The notes below the pieces were generated by a model. That model made no database searches. It was given only the letters and a program-made list of their open reading frames with translations, and was not told the origin of the DNA. A stretch of 8,122 nucleotides of DNA. Origin: Mariprofundus sp. (lineage in GTDB: Bacteria > Pseudomonadota > Zetaproteobacteria > Mariprofundales > Mariprofundaceae). Location of the stretch: the NCBI GenBank assembly GCA_030951065.1, contig JAUZQH010000104.1, forward strand, positions 1 through 8,122, written 5' to 3'. This document shows positions 1-5,686 of this stretch, piece by piece (position 1 is the stretch's first letter; every line of letters begins with the position of its first letter). The translations under genes were made by a program, and so were the position numbers.

Positions 1-1
1 A

Positions 2-478
2 GCAAGTCTGCTGACGCTTAATAGCTGCGGTTATCATTTGGCGGGGCATGGTAATACTGTTGGTGCTATTGCTGCTGATGTTCGAACGGTCAGTGTTGTC
101 GGCAATGCTGAAAAAAATCTGCTGGTCAGATTTCGGCAGCATTTACATTCGGACTCCTATACCATCGTGACAGATGGTGATGTGGCAGATCCGGAGCACC
201 ATGCCATAGTTCATGTGAATGTCCCGGCCCCCTCATTTACGCCATCGGCATTCAGCCGTGCCGGTGTTGCAACGCAGTACCGCATGATACTGACAGGCAC
301 GGTAGACGTTACCCGGCAAGGAAAAACAATCTGGCAGAGCGGGAAGATACAGCGCCGCGGCGATGTGTTTGTAACGGGCGGCCCGACCAGTATTGAGTCT
401 TCACGTGAACGGTTGTTGAAAGATTTGAGCAAGCAGTGGCTCAATGATGCTGTGAGCCGTTTGCGTTCCGGGTTTTAG
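2..478 (+). CDS. lptE: LPS-assembly lipoprotein LptE, 5' end missing
   Basis: LptE is an outer-membrane lipoprotein that plugs the LptD barrel and helps deliver lipopolysaccharide to the cell surface. The frame is open from the first bases of the window, so the true start lies upstream. The visible start is the end of a lipoprotein signal peptide: hydrophobic residues, then Leu-Asn-Ser-Cys with the lipidated Cys at 26-28, then Gly-Tyr-His-Leu-Ala-Gly, the usual beginning of mature LptE. About 150 mature residues follow, close to family size, with alternating beta-strand-like stretches (QYRMILTGTVDVT, KTIWQSGKIQ) and a C-terminal helix. An internal TTG at 38 is not the start because the lipobox lies before it. 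holA follows, a classic neighbour; in many proteobacteria leuS precedes, but that is outside the window. Assignment rests on the lipobox, length and gene order, since LptE diverges strongly. Confidence 0.85.
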   Translation, partial: ASLLTLNSCGYHLAGHGNTVGAIAADVRTVSVVGNAEKNLLVRFRQHLHSDSYTIVTDGDVADPEHHAIVHVNVPAPSFTPSAFSRAGVATQYRMILTGTVDVTRQGKTIWQSGKIQRRGDVFVTGGPTSIESSRERLLKDLSKQWLNDAVSRLRSGF

Positions 479-586
479 CATGAAACAAACAACGCGCCTG
501 CATGATTTTTTTCACCCTGTGGTAATGCTTCATTCCACGGGGTGGAAAATCCATACGCGTTAGATGAATCATCCCGGCGGTTTGTG

Positions 587-1594
587 ATGCGATTAAATCC
601 GGACAAATTGCTGCCGGCTCAACATCATGTCTATTATCTTTTTGGGGAAGATCATGATGCCCTGTTTGAAGCAGCGGAATCACTGCTGGAGCCGGGGCAT
701 GAAGCTGCGCTGTGCATGCGCCTGGATATCAATGAACTGGCACGCTTTGAAGAAGAATCCAGCAATCAGGGTCTGTTTGGTCCATCCTGCTGTTATGCAC
801 TGGTGCGCAATGCCCAGTCAGCAAACCCGAAGCAGGCCGATCATTTGCTTCGGTTGATAGAAAAGTCAGGAGATGAGCACCGGCTGATTATCTGTGCGCC
901 CGGCATGGATTGGAAAAAAGCGTTGCATAAAAAAATGAAAGCGCTGTCTGCACTGCCCCAATGCGAATTCAAACTGCCCGATGAAGCCGGGTTCCGGCGC
1001 TGGCTGGATCGGGAATTGACAAGCTCCGGCCTGAATCTCAGCCCCGAAGCAGTCCGGTGGATGGCCGAACGTCTGTTCGGTATGCGAATGGCTGCCCGCC
1101 AGATGATTGAACGCTTACGCTGGTATGACAACGGCACGGGCACGGAAATCGGTGTTGATATTGTTGCTCAACTGCTGGGTGAACGGGCACCGGATGCCTT
1201 GGAAGACTGGTGCCATGCCGTTGCCATGCGAAAACCCGGAGCTGTGCGACTGGCCATGCGCCTGCTCAGAGAACAGCAGGTGGCGGAAGTGCAGATGATT
1301 TCGTGGCTGGGCACACGCATGCAGCAAATACTGATGTATCGCTGGTTTCAGTCGCAGCACGACAGAAACCCGCTGGCTGCGGCCAAAGTATTCGGTGAAG
1401 CCCGGCTGAAAGTGGCAGATGAGTCGCGCTGCTGGCGTGGTGCTGAGTTGACAGCTGCAGTCAGCCTGATCGTGCAGGCTGAAAAACGGGTCAAGGGCGC
1501 TTCGGTGGAAGACAAGCATATTGTCATCGAACAACTGACGCTGGATTTGACTGGCACGGACAGGCTGGTTGAAATGGAAATCACAACGGCATGA
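587..1594 (+). CDS. holA: DNA polymerase III subunit delta
   Basis: HolA is the delta subunit of the clamp loader; it opens the beta sliding clamp during DNA replication. The product is about 335 residues, close to the E. coli size of 343. The N-terminus MRLNPDKLLPAQHHVYYLFG matches the family opening (Arg-Leu, then a Leu-rich helix, then a Tyr-Leu-hx-Gly strand). Later family-like segments are the strand LIICAPG followed by lysine-rich WKKALHKKMKAL, and FRRWLDREL with a helical C-terminal collar. The frame can be extended to GTG at 542, but ATG at 587 fits family N-termini and has a GGCGG purine stretch 6 bases before it; GTG at 584 is also possible. The stop overlaps the bioA start as ATGA. 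The gap of 108 bases from lptE is large for this operon. The product is secure; the start is moderately sure. Confidence 0.88.
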   Translation: MRLNPDKLLPAQHHVYYLFGEDHDALFEAAESLLEPGHEAALCMRLDINELARFEEESSNQGLFGPSCCYALVRNAQSANPKQADHLLRLIEKSGDEHRLIICAPGMDWKKALHKKMKALSALPQCEFKLPDEAGFRRWLDRELTSSGLNLSPEAVRWMAERLFGMRMAARQMIERLRWYDNGTGTEIGVDIVAQLLGERAPDALEDWCHAVAMRKPGAVRLAMRLLREQQVAEVQMISWLGTRMQQILMYRWFQSQHDRNPLAAAKVFGEARLKVADESRCWRGAELTAAVSLIVQAEKRVKGASVEDKHIVIEQLTLDLTGTDRLVEMEITTA

Positions 1595-2889
1595 ACTGGA
1601 TGGATTTTGAGGCTGCACATGTCTGGCATCCCTACGCCAGTATGTTACATCCCGTACCGGCTTATCCGGTCAAACGTGCTGAAGGTGTTTATCTTGAGCT
1701 GGAGACCGGGCATCGGCTGGTTGATGGTATGGCTTCATGGTGGTGCGCTATCCACGGTTACAATGTACCTGAACTCAATGCGGCAATTGAAAAACAATTG
1801 CATGAAATGGCGCATGTGATGTTCGGAGGTCTGACTCACAGGCCCGCAGCAGATCTTGCCAGGAAGCTGCTTGAAATATCACCGGCCAATATGAATCACG
1901 TTTTTTTTACCGATTCCGGCTCTGTCGCAGTGGAAGTGGCTATCAAAATGGCGCTGCAATACTGGCAGGCACAGGGGAACACTGGGAAAAACAGGCTGTT
2001 GACCATTCGTGGCGGCTATCACGGCGATACGTTCGGAGCCATGAGTGTCTGCGACCCCGTGTCGGGTATGCATCACCTGTTTTCCGGCCTGCTGGCTGAA
2101 CAGCTCTTTGCCGATGCGCCTGCAACCCGAATGGATGAGGCATGGAATGAATCACAAATTCAATCGTTTGCTGCCATGATCGAACAGCATCAGCATGAAA
2201 TCGCAGCTGTGATTCTGGAACCTCTTGTGCAGGGAGCCGGGGGTATGCATTTTTATGCACCGGAATTTTTGCGCCGGGTGCGGACTTTATGCGACAAATA
2301 TGACGTGCTGCTGATCTGTGACGAAATCGCCACCGGCTTTGGCCGAACCGGAACCATGTTTGCCTGTGAACAATCAGGCATACAGCCTGATATTATGTGC
2401 ATCGGAAAAGCGCTGACCGGAGGCTATATGACACTGGCCGCCACCTTATGCTCCGGCCGTGTTTGCGATGGTATCCATGCTGATAGCGGGAGTGAACAGT
2501 CCGGCGTGCTGATGCATGGGCCCACATTCATGGCCAACCCGTTGGCCTGTGCCGTAGCCCTGGCCAGTATCGAATTGTTACTGGACTCTCCGTGGCAAAC
2601 TCGCGTTACCGCCATTGCGCAGCAACTTGAACAACAGCTGGCTGATTGCCGGAAATTCGATGCTGTGGCAGATGTTCGCATCAGGGGGGCAATTGGCGTG
2701 ATTGAAATGCGGCAACCTGTCGATGTGGCACGGGTTCAGAAAACACTGATCGAGCAGGGCGTCTGGCTGCGTCCGTTCGGAAAGCTCCTGTACACCATGC
2801 CTCCCTTTGTGATCACGCCGGAGCAATTAAGCCGGGTGACTGCTGCCATGTCGCTGGTTTGTGCACAGCTTGCACAGCACGACATATGA
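1591..2889 (+). CDS. bioA: Adenosylmethionine--8-amino-7-oxononanoate aminotransferase
   Basis: BioA makes 7,8-diaminopelargonic acid from 8-amino-7-oxononanoate (KAPA) in biotin synthesis. It is a PLP enzyme that unusually uses S-adenosylmethionine as amino donor. The 432 residues match the E. coli enzyme throughout from memory: HVWHPYASM near residue 10, VDGMASWW at 44-51, HVMFGGLTH at 75-83, DSGSVAVEVA at 108-117, GGYHGDTFGAMSVCDP at 141-156, DEIATGFGRTG at 244-254, and GKALTGG at 272-278. Expected key residues are Trp50/Trp51, Tyr143, Asp244 (PLP pyridine nitrogen), Lys273 (Schiff base) and Arg394 in VWLRPFGK. The start overlaps the holA stop and the stop overlaps the next gene's ATG, so translation is likely coupled at both ends. 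No other biotin gene is seen in the window, so the pathway must be completed elsewhere. Confidence 0.97.
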   Translation: MNWMDFEAAHVWHPYASMLHPVPAYPVKRAEGVYLELETGHRLVDGMASWWCAIHGYNVPELNAAIEKQLHEMAHVMFGGLTHRPAADLARKLLEISPANMNHVFFTDSGSVAVEVAIKMALQYWQAQGNTGKNRLLTIRGGYHGDTFGAMSVCDPVSGMHHLFSGLLAEQLFADAPATRMDEAWNESQIQSFAAMIEQHQHEIAAVILEPLVQGAGGMHFYAPEFLRRVRTLCDKYDVLLICDEIATGFGRTGTMFACEQSGIQPDIMCIGKALTGGYMTLAATLCSGRVCDGIHADSGSEQSGVLMHGPTFMANPLACAVALASIELLLDSPWQTRVTAIAQQLEQQLADCRKFDAVADVRIRGAIGVIEMRQPVDVARVQKTLIEQGVWLRPFGKLLYTMPPFVITPEQLSRVTAAMSLVCAQLAQHDI

Positions 2890-3731
2890 ACAAGCTGCTG
2901 AGCACTGGAAATCATGATCGTGATGCAGCCGGCATGACCTATATTTACCCTGTCGTTTCCCGCCGTGCCGGCGGTGTCTCTGTCGGTGTTAACCTGAACA
3001 CGAACAATGCCTGTAACTGGCACTGCGCTTATTGTCAGGTTCCTGACCTTGTTCGCGGCGTGGCTCCGGAGATTGATCTTGAATTGTTGCGAACCGAACT
3101 GACCGCAATGCTGAATGACATTGTACACGGCCCGTTTATGTCCCAATGCGTGCCGGAAGCTTGTCGTAGTCTGTGTGACATAGCTATTTCCGGTAATGGA
3201 GAGCCGACCAGCAGCGCTGCCTTTGACCAAGTGGTTACGGTGCTTGTTGATGTGATGCAGCAATTCGGGCTGTCTGTTCCGCTCCGGCTGATTACCAATG
3301 GCTCCTATGTGCATAAGCCACATGTGCAGAAAGGGCTGGCGCATATGGCAAAACACCATGGCGAAATCTGGATCAAGGTAGACAGTGTGACCGATGCCGG
3401 TCTCCAGCGAATCAACGGCGTCAAACTTGATGCCGAACGGCTGTATCGGCAGATACTGGCAGCGGCTGGAATCTGTCCGACATGGATTCAGACTTGTATG
3501 GCAGCCTGGGATGGTCAGCCACCCACTGAGCATGAACTGGCTGCTTATATCGGTTTTCTTAAGACATTAAAGCGGGATGGCGTGCCGATTCAGGGTATCC
3601 TGCTGTATGGACTGGCACGACCCTCATTACAGGAAGAAGCCATGCATCTGAGTGCGCTGGATGAAGTATGGATGCAGATCACTGCAGAACGTATTCGCCA
3701 GACCGGCTTCATGGTAAACCTGTCCCTTTAA
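2886..3731 (+). CDS. Radical SAM protein, function unknown
   Basis: The product is about 281 residues and is probably a [4Fe-4S] enzyme that cleaves S-adenosylmethionine to start radical chemistry. The motif is C43-N-W-H-C47-A-Y-C50 (CxxxCxxC), preceded by VSRRAGGVSVGVNLN and followed by QVPDLVRG. GNGEP at 103-107 corresponds to the SAM-contacting GGE region of the fold, and RLITNGSYV and IWIKVDS look like barrel strands. The VxSRR-G-N-L-N-x-C pattern resembles the COG0731 group (wyosine-synthase-related and uncharacterised radical SAM proteins), recalled from family knowledge. No second cluster domain (SPASM or twitch) is obvious. ATG at 2886 was chosen because it overlaps the bioA stop as ATGA; an in-frame ATG at 2859 lies inside bioA and adds no recognisable sequence. 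Coupling to bioA hints at a related role, but substrate and product cannot be inferred. BioB and BioF-like identities do not fit. Confidence 0.85.
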   Translation: MNKLLSTGNHDRDAAGMTYIYPVVSRRAGGVSVGVNLNTNNACNWHCAYCQVPDLVRGVAPEIDLELLRTELTAMLNDIVHGPFMSQCVPEACRSLCDIAISGNGEPTSSAAFDQVVTVLVDVMQQFGLSVPLRLITNGSYVHKPHVQKGLAHMAKHHGEIWIKVDSVTDAGLQRINGVKLDAERLYRQILAAAGICPTWIQTCMAAWDGQPPTEHELAAYIGFLKTLKRDGVPIQGILLYGLARPSLQEEAMHLSALDEVWMQITAERIRQTGFMVNLSL

Positions 3732-3735
3732 GGAG

Positions 3736-3855
3736 ATGCTGATTGATTGTCATCCTGACAAAAATAAGTCCGCTCAGGCAAAAGCGTGGTTTTGCCATCG
3801 CTTGCACGATGCGCTGATATCAGTGCTTCCGCGCCATCATCTCACGGCTTTATGA
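3736..3855 (+). CDS. Possible 39-residue small protein
   Basis: This short frame begins five bases after the radical SAM stop codon and ends just before the convergent CRP-like gene. The sequence TAAGGAG, which includes the preceding stop, provides a strong Shine-Dalgarno core, but it lies only one base before the ATG, too close for normal initiation. The predicted peptide begins MLIDCHPDKNKSAQ, contains two Cys and several His, and ends LPRHHLTAL. It has no membrane segment or signal peptide and matches no family I recognise. A perfect 7-base-pair hairpin at 3777-3796 lies inside it, so the stretch may instead be an untranslated 3' region. Confidence 0.25.
   Translation: MLIDCHPDKNKSAQAKAWFCHRLHDALISVLPRHHLTAL
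3777..3796. repeat. Inverted repeat between convergent genes
   Basis: GGCAAAA and TTTTGCC form a perfect 7-base-pair stem with a 6-base loop (GCGTGG). It lies between the convergent radical SAM and CRP-like genes and could end transcription in either direction. There is no adjacent uridine tract on either strand, so it is not a canonical rho-independent terminator. A second palindrome, CTGATATCAG, lies about 16 bases downstream. Confidence 0.35.
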
Positions 3856-3863
3856 ATGACAGG

Positions 3864-4553
3864 CTAAAAATCATCCAGCATGCCTTCCAGTGTTTCCACA
3901 TCAATACGCATTTGGCCGCGCCCTTCGCGTTGAACGAGGATACCGTCCTTTTTTAACTGACTGATTGCACGTGAGATAGTTTCACGGCTGGTGGAAAGCT
4001 GGTCGGCAAGTAACTGATGGGTTGGCAGCACAGTCGTGTACCAGCCGTCATGATCCTGCTGACTGAAACGCTGGCAGTGGTCAACCAGGTAGGCATACAG
4101 ACGGTGTGATACATCCATACTGCTGATGCGTTCCAGTACACGGCTGGTTTTGCGCAAACGGGAAGCGATTTCTTTTAGCAGTTTCAATGAAATAGCCGGC
4201 TGCTCAAGCAGTAGTGGTACGAGATCACGTCTGCGAATATTGGCAAATTTCGAATCCACCATGGTCGTTACATTGGCTGAACGCGGCTCTTCATCCAGCA
4301 GCGACATCTCGCCAAAGAACGACCCTTTGCCCAGTAATGCCAATACAACCTCACGCCCGTCAACAGAATAAGTCGAGACTTTTACTTCCCCGTCCAGGAT
4401 GACATACATCGAATCTCCCGGCTCAAACTCCTGCACGACGGTACTTTTTTTGCAGATTTCAATACTGCTGGCCAACGCGGCAATCGATGCCAGTTCCTCC
4501 TCATTCAGCTCGGAGAACAGTGGTACCTTTCGTAGCAGATCAATCATTTCCAT
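3864..4553 (-). CDS. CRP-family cyclic-nucleotide-responsive transcription regulator
   Basis: The 229-residue protein is a CRP/FNR-type regulator. Residues about 10-115 form the cyclic-nucleotide-binding domain: GDSMYVILDGEVKVS, then GSFFGEMSLLDEEPRSA, with the phosphate cassette G81-E82 and P90-R91-S92-A93. T136-S137 in RLRKTS aligns with the adenine-contacting Thr127-Ser128 of E. coli CRP, so cAMP is a plausible ligand. The C-terminal winged helix (about 176-215) has the recognition helix TSRETISRAISQL; R190, E191 and R195 match the CRP residues that read TGTGA half-sites. The four cysteines of FNR are absent, arguing against oxygen sensing. The ATG at 4553 has GGAG six bases upstream and lies inside the 3' end of the DUF190 gene (14-base overlap). 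Whether it is orthologous to crp is undecided, so no symbol is given. Confidence 0.93.
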   Translation of the reverse strand: MEMIDLLRKVPLFSELNEEELASIAALASSIEICKKSTVVQEFEPGDSMYVILDGEVKVSTYSVDGREVVLALLGKGSFFGEMSLLDEEPRSANVTTMVDSKFANIRRRDLVPLLLEQPAISLKLLKEIASRLRKTSRVLERISSMDVSHRLYAYLVDHCQRFSQQDHDGWYTTVLPTHQLLADQLSTSRETISRAISQLKKDGILVQREGRGQMRIDVETLEGMLDDF

Positions 4554-4875
4554 CGAGTTCTCCGTTGCGCATCAGGGAGACCGGCCACACAGCGGTCAAA
4601 CATTCACCCAGATGAGGACGCATCAACTGCAAGGCTGTTTCGATTCGATCACTGGTATCAATGGCCTCGATAAGCAAGGGCAAGTCGCTGGACAGGGCAA
4701 GAAATGAAGTCGAGTGAACATCGCCATGCGAGCCCATACCCTCGATACCGCGCACCACCGAAACCCCGCGCAAACCGGCATTCCGGCACAGGTCGAGGAT
4801 CGCTTCCATGGCCGGTTTGCCATCAATGCGGCTGGATTCTGTCAGATAGATACGCAGACATGAGCCTTCAATCAT
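4540..4875 (-). CDS. DUF190 family protein, PII-like fold
   Basis: This 111-residue protein belongs to DUF190 (PF02641), small proteins with the ferredoxin-like fold of PII signal proteins; their ligand and role are not established. Family landmarks are in order: LRIYLTES at 7-14, GKPAMEAIL at 19-27, the signature AGLRGVSVVRGIEGMG at 33-48, an HS-containing segment at 54-55, DLPLLIEAID at 64-73 and DRIETALQLM at 76-85. The length is normal and there is no signal peptide or membrane segment. The start ATG at 4875 has a strong GGAGGG site five bases upstream. Its 3' end overlaps the CRP-like gene by 14 bases, implying one transcript and linked translation. DUF190 genes often sit beside the fluoride exporter gene crcB; none is visible here, so this pairing with a CRP-type regulator is less usual. 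Confidence 0.92.
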   Translation of the reverse strand: MIEGSCLRIYLTESSRIDGKPAMEAILDLCRNAGLRGVSVVRGIEGMGSHGDVHSTSFLALSSDLPLLIEAIDTSDRIETALQLMRPHLGECLTAVWPVSLMRNGELDGND

Positions 4876-4880
4876 ATTTG

Positions 4881-4886
4881 CCCTCC
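4881..4886 (-). promoter_or_regulatory. Strong ribosome binding site for the DUF190 gene
   Basis: On the minus strand GGAGGG is followed by five bases and then the ATG at 4875. This fixes the start of the DUF190 gene and predicts efficient initiation. Confidence 0.75.
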
Positions 4887-4904
4887 ATGCCCTGATGCTG
4901 ATTT

Positions 4905-4922
4905 AGTGTGAATACACTGGCA
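4905..4922 (-). promoter_or_regulatory. Candidate operator upstream of the DUF190-CRP pair
   Basis: AGTGT-GAAT-ACACT (4905-4918) is a perfect 5-4-5 inverted repeat about 30 bases before the DUF190 start codon. It overlaps a perfect CRP half-site, TGTGA at 4907-4911, which with normal 6-base spacing is followed by TGGCA, matching three of five bases of TCACA. The CRP-like protein encoded downstream has the matching recognition residues, so autoregulation is plausible. The position close to the ribosome binding site would favour repression. I found no convincing -35/-10 pair nearby. Confidence 0.35.
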
Positions 4923-4966
4923 CCCGTCAGCTTACCGATGCAGCTGTCGCATGCAAGGAATCACTC

Positions 4967-4979
4967 ACACCAAGGGTGT
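4967..4979. repeat. Short inverted repeat ACACC-AAG-GGTGT
   Basis: A perfect 5-base-pair inverted repeat with a 3-base centre lies 92 bases upstream of the DUF190 start. It shares the GTGT/ACAC flavour of the palindrome at 4905-4918 and could be a second operator, but a 5-base arm can arise by chance. Confidence 0.25.
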
Positions 4980-5054
4980 ATAAAGACAAATGCCTGATGA
5001 AAAAGAGGGCGATGACATGAAGTCATGGTTGTTTGAATAGCGGCCTGACGCGCA

Positions 5055-5069
5055 GGAGCGGGAATCGAA
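5055..5069. repeat. Partial copy of the tRNA-Leu(UAA) T-arm segment
   Basis: GGAGCGGGAATCGAA matches GGAGCGGGAGTCGAA at 5521-5535, inside the tRNA-Leu(UAA) gene, at 14 of 15 bases and in the same orientation. The flanks do not match. It could be a degenerate attachment-site copy bounding the gene-poor region; chance is not excluded. Confidence 0.4.
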
Positions 5070-5123
5070 TAGCTCACCTAAAATACTGTAATACAACTAT
5101 AAATACTATTCGGTTTTGAAAGA

Positions 5124-5142
5124 TACCGTCAAAAGTACCGCC
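5124..5142. repeat. Paired heptamers TACCGTC / TACCGCC
   Basis: TACCGTC at 5124-5130 and TACCGCC at 5136-5142 are direct repeats 12 bases apart start to start. The same arrangement recurs at 5383-5401. They look like arm-type sites of a tyrosine recombinase. Confidence 0.55.
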
Positions 5143-5168
5143 AGTTTCCTGTTTGCTCAAACAAACTG
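5142..5168. repeat. Bulged hairpin next to the heptamer pair
   Basis: CAGTTT (5142-5147) pairs with AAACTG (5163-5168), and inside it GTTT pairs with AAAC around a GCTC loop, with a three-base CCT bulge on the left arm. It abuts the heptamer pair. There is no uridine tract, so it is not a terminator. Confidence 0.4.
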
Positions 5169-5382
5169 CCCGGAATATAGATGCGTACTTTGCGTGCCAT
5201 GGCTCTCATCATACACACAACAATAATTAACTCAATAACTCATGCCCCTTGCCTAGCCTGCGTTCGGACTATTACTGGTCGATGTGTTTTCCGGGTTGGA
5301 TGGTCAAAATGCTGGCAATGTGGTTTCTACCTTGCATTCATGCGATGCAATAGGTTTAACGCTGGTTTCCCTGTGAAAAAAG

Positions 5383-5401
5383 TACCGTCATAAATACCGT
5401 C
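5383..5401. repeat. Paired heptamers TACCGTC / TACCGTC
   Basis: TACCGTC occurs at 5383-5389 and again at 5395-5401, 12 bases apart start to start, each preceded by an A-rich stretch. The arrangement repeats the pair at 5124-5142, 259 bases away. Confidence 0.6.
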
Positions 5402-5452
5402 GCAAGTCGGTGTTCCTTGGATACCACAGGATGGAATGGACAACAGGGCAAC

Positions 5453-5484
5453 AAAAAAAGTCAGCAACCGCAACGATTACTGGC
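5453..5484 (-). terminator. Rho-independent terminator of tRNA-Leu(UAA)
   Basis: On the minus strand a 10-base stem (GCCAGTAATC with GGTTGCTGAC, one C-A mismatch and two G-U pairs) encloses the loop GTTGC and is followed by seven T. It begins 28 bases after the tRNA CCA end. It is clearly related in sequence to the terminator behind tRNA-Leu(CAG). Confidence 0.8.
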
Positions 5485-5492
5485 TTTCTCTG

Positions 5493-5508
5493 TGCATCTT
5501 TGGATGCA
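5493..5508 (-). repeat. Small hairpin just after tRNA-Leu(UAA)
   Basis: TGCATC and GATGCA form a perfect 6-base-pair stem with a 4-base loop, starting four bases beyond the tRNA CCA end and ahead of the terminator. It may be part of the 3' trailer recognised during tRNA maturation. The other leucine tRNA has a comparable hairpin at 7967-7979. Confidence 0.45.
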
Positions 5509-5512
5509 TTTA

Positions 5513-5601
5513 TGGTACCGGGAGCGGGAGTCGAACCCGCACGGACAGTTAAGTCCTCGGGATTTTAAGTCCCGTGTGTCTACCAATTCCACCATCCCGG
5601 C
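5513..5601 (-). tRNA. tRNA-Leu(UAA)
   Basis: This 89-base gene includes an encoded CCA end. The acceptor stem is GCCGGGA with TCCCGGT, giving a G1-U72 pair, also known in an E. coli leucine tRNA. The D-arm region is TGGTGGAATTGGTAGA, the anticodon stem CGGGA/TCCCG surrounds the loop CTTAAAA with anticodon TAA at 5565-5567, a long class II variable arm follows, and the T-arm is CGGGTTCGACTCCCG. It lies downstream of rnr on the same strand with no terminator between them, so read-through from rnr is possible besides its own promoter. Confidence 0.97.
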
Positions 5602-5626
5602 ATTGGCAGGCTGTAAAGCGGCGGCA

Positions 5627-5654
5627 ATCATGCCAAAACAGAGCGATTGCGCAA
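5627..5654 (-). promoter_or_regulatory. Possible promoter of tRNA-Leu(UAA)
   Basis: On the minus strand TTGCGC, a 16-base spacer and CATGAT resemble a sigma-70 promoter, followed by a GC-rich discriminator (TGCCGCCGC). The -10 and discriminator (ATGATTGC) resemble those of the tRNA-Leu(CAG) promoter. The -35 matches only three of six bases. The predicted start falls between rnr and the tRNA. Confidence 0.45.
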
Positions 5655-5686
5655 CAAACTGTCGAATGGATATCCGATCTGAGTTA

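Larger units (their letters stand above)
4876..5452. other. Gene-poor region, probable scar of an integrated element
   Basis: About 580 bases separate the DUF190 gene from the terminator of tRNA-Leu(UAA). The part nearest DUF190 holds its leader and candidate operators. From about 5050 the sequence is more AT-rich and contains short repeats with no convincing reading frame: a near-copy of the tRNA T-arm (5055-5069), AAATACT at 5081 and again at 5101, two pairs of TACCGTC-type heptamers (5124-5142 and 5383-5401) and a bulged hairpin (5142-5168). Heptamer pairs beside a tRNA gene are typical of arm-type binding sites of tyrosine integrases. No integrase gene remains, so this is at most a remnant; the interpretation is inference. 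Confidence 0.5.

Noticed and set aside
480..563. 27-codon frame starting two bases after lptE
   Set aside because: It has no Shine-Dalgarno sequence, overlaps possible holA starts and has no recognisable content.
2736..3533. Minus-strand open frame of 265 codons
   Set aside because: It lies antisense to the bioA end and the radical SAM gene, both strongly supported by motifs. Its own sequence shows no family features.
2886..3731. Biotin synthase (BioB) as the radical SAM gene behind bioA
   Set aside because: The context around CxxxCxxC and the remaining sequence do not match BioB, which has further conserved cysteines and an Arg/Asn-rich second cluster site that I do not see.
3864..4553. 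Identification of the CRP-like gene as the oxygen sensor FNR
   Set aside because: The N-terminal cysteine cluster needed for the [4Fe-4S] centre is missing, while the cAMP-contact residues of CRP are present.
5181..5393. Plus-strand open frame of 70 codons in the gene-poor region
   Set aside because: It has no ribosome site, no recognisable family, Cys-rich composition typical of random translation, and overlaps the paired heptamer repeats.
5081..5401. CRISPR array in the repeat-containing stretch
   Set aside because: The repeats are only about seven bases, unevenly distributed, and there are no regular spacers or cas genes.
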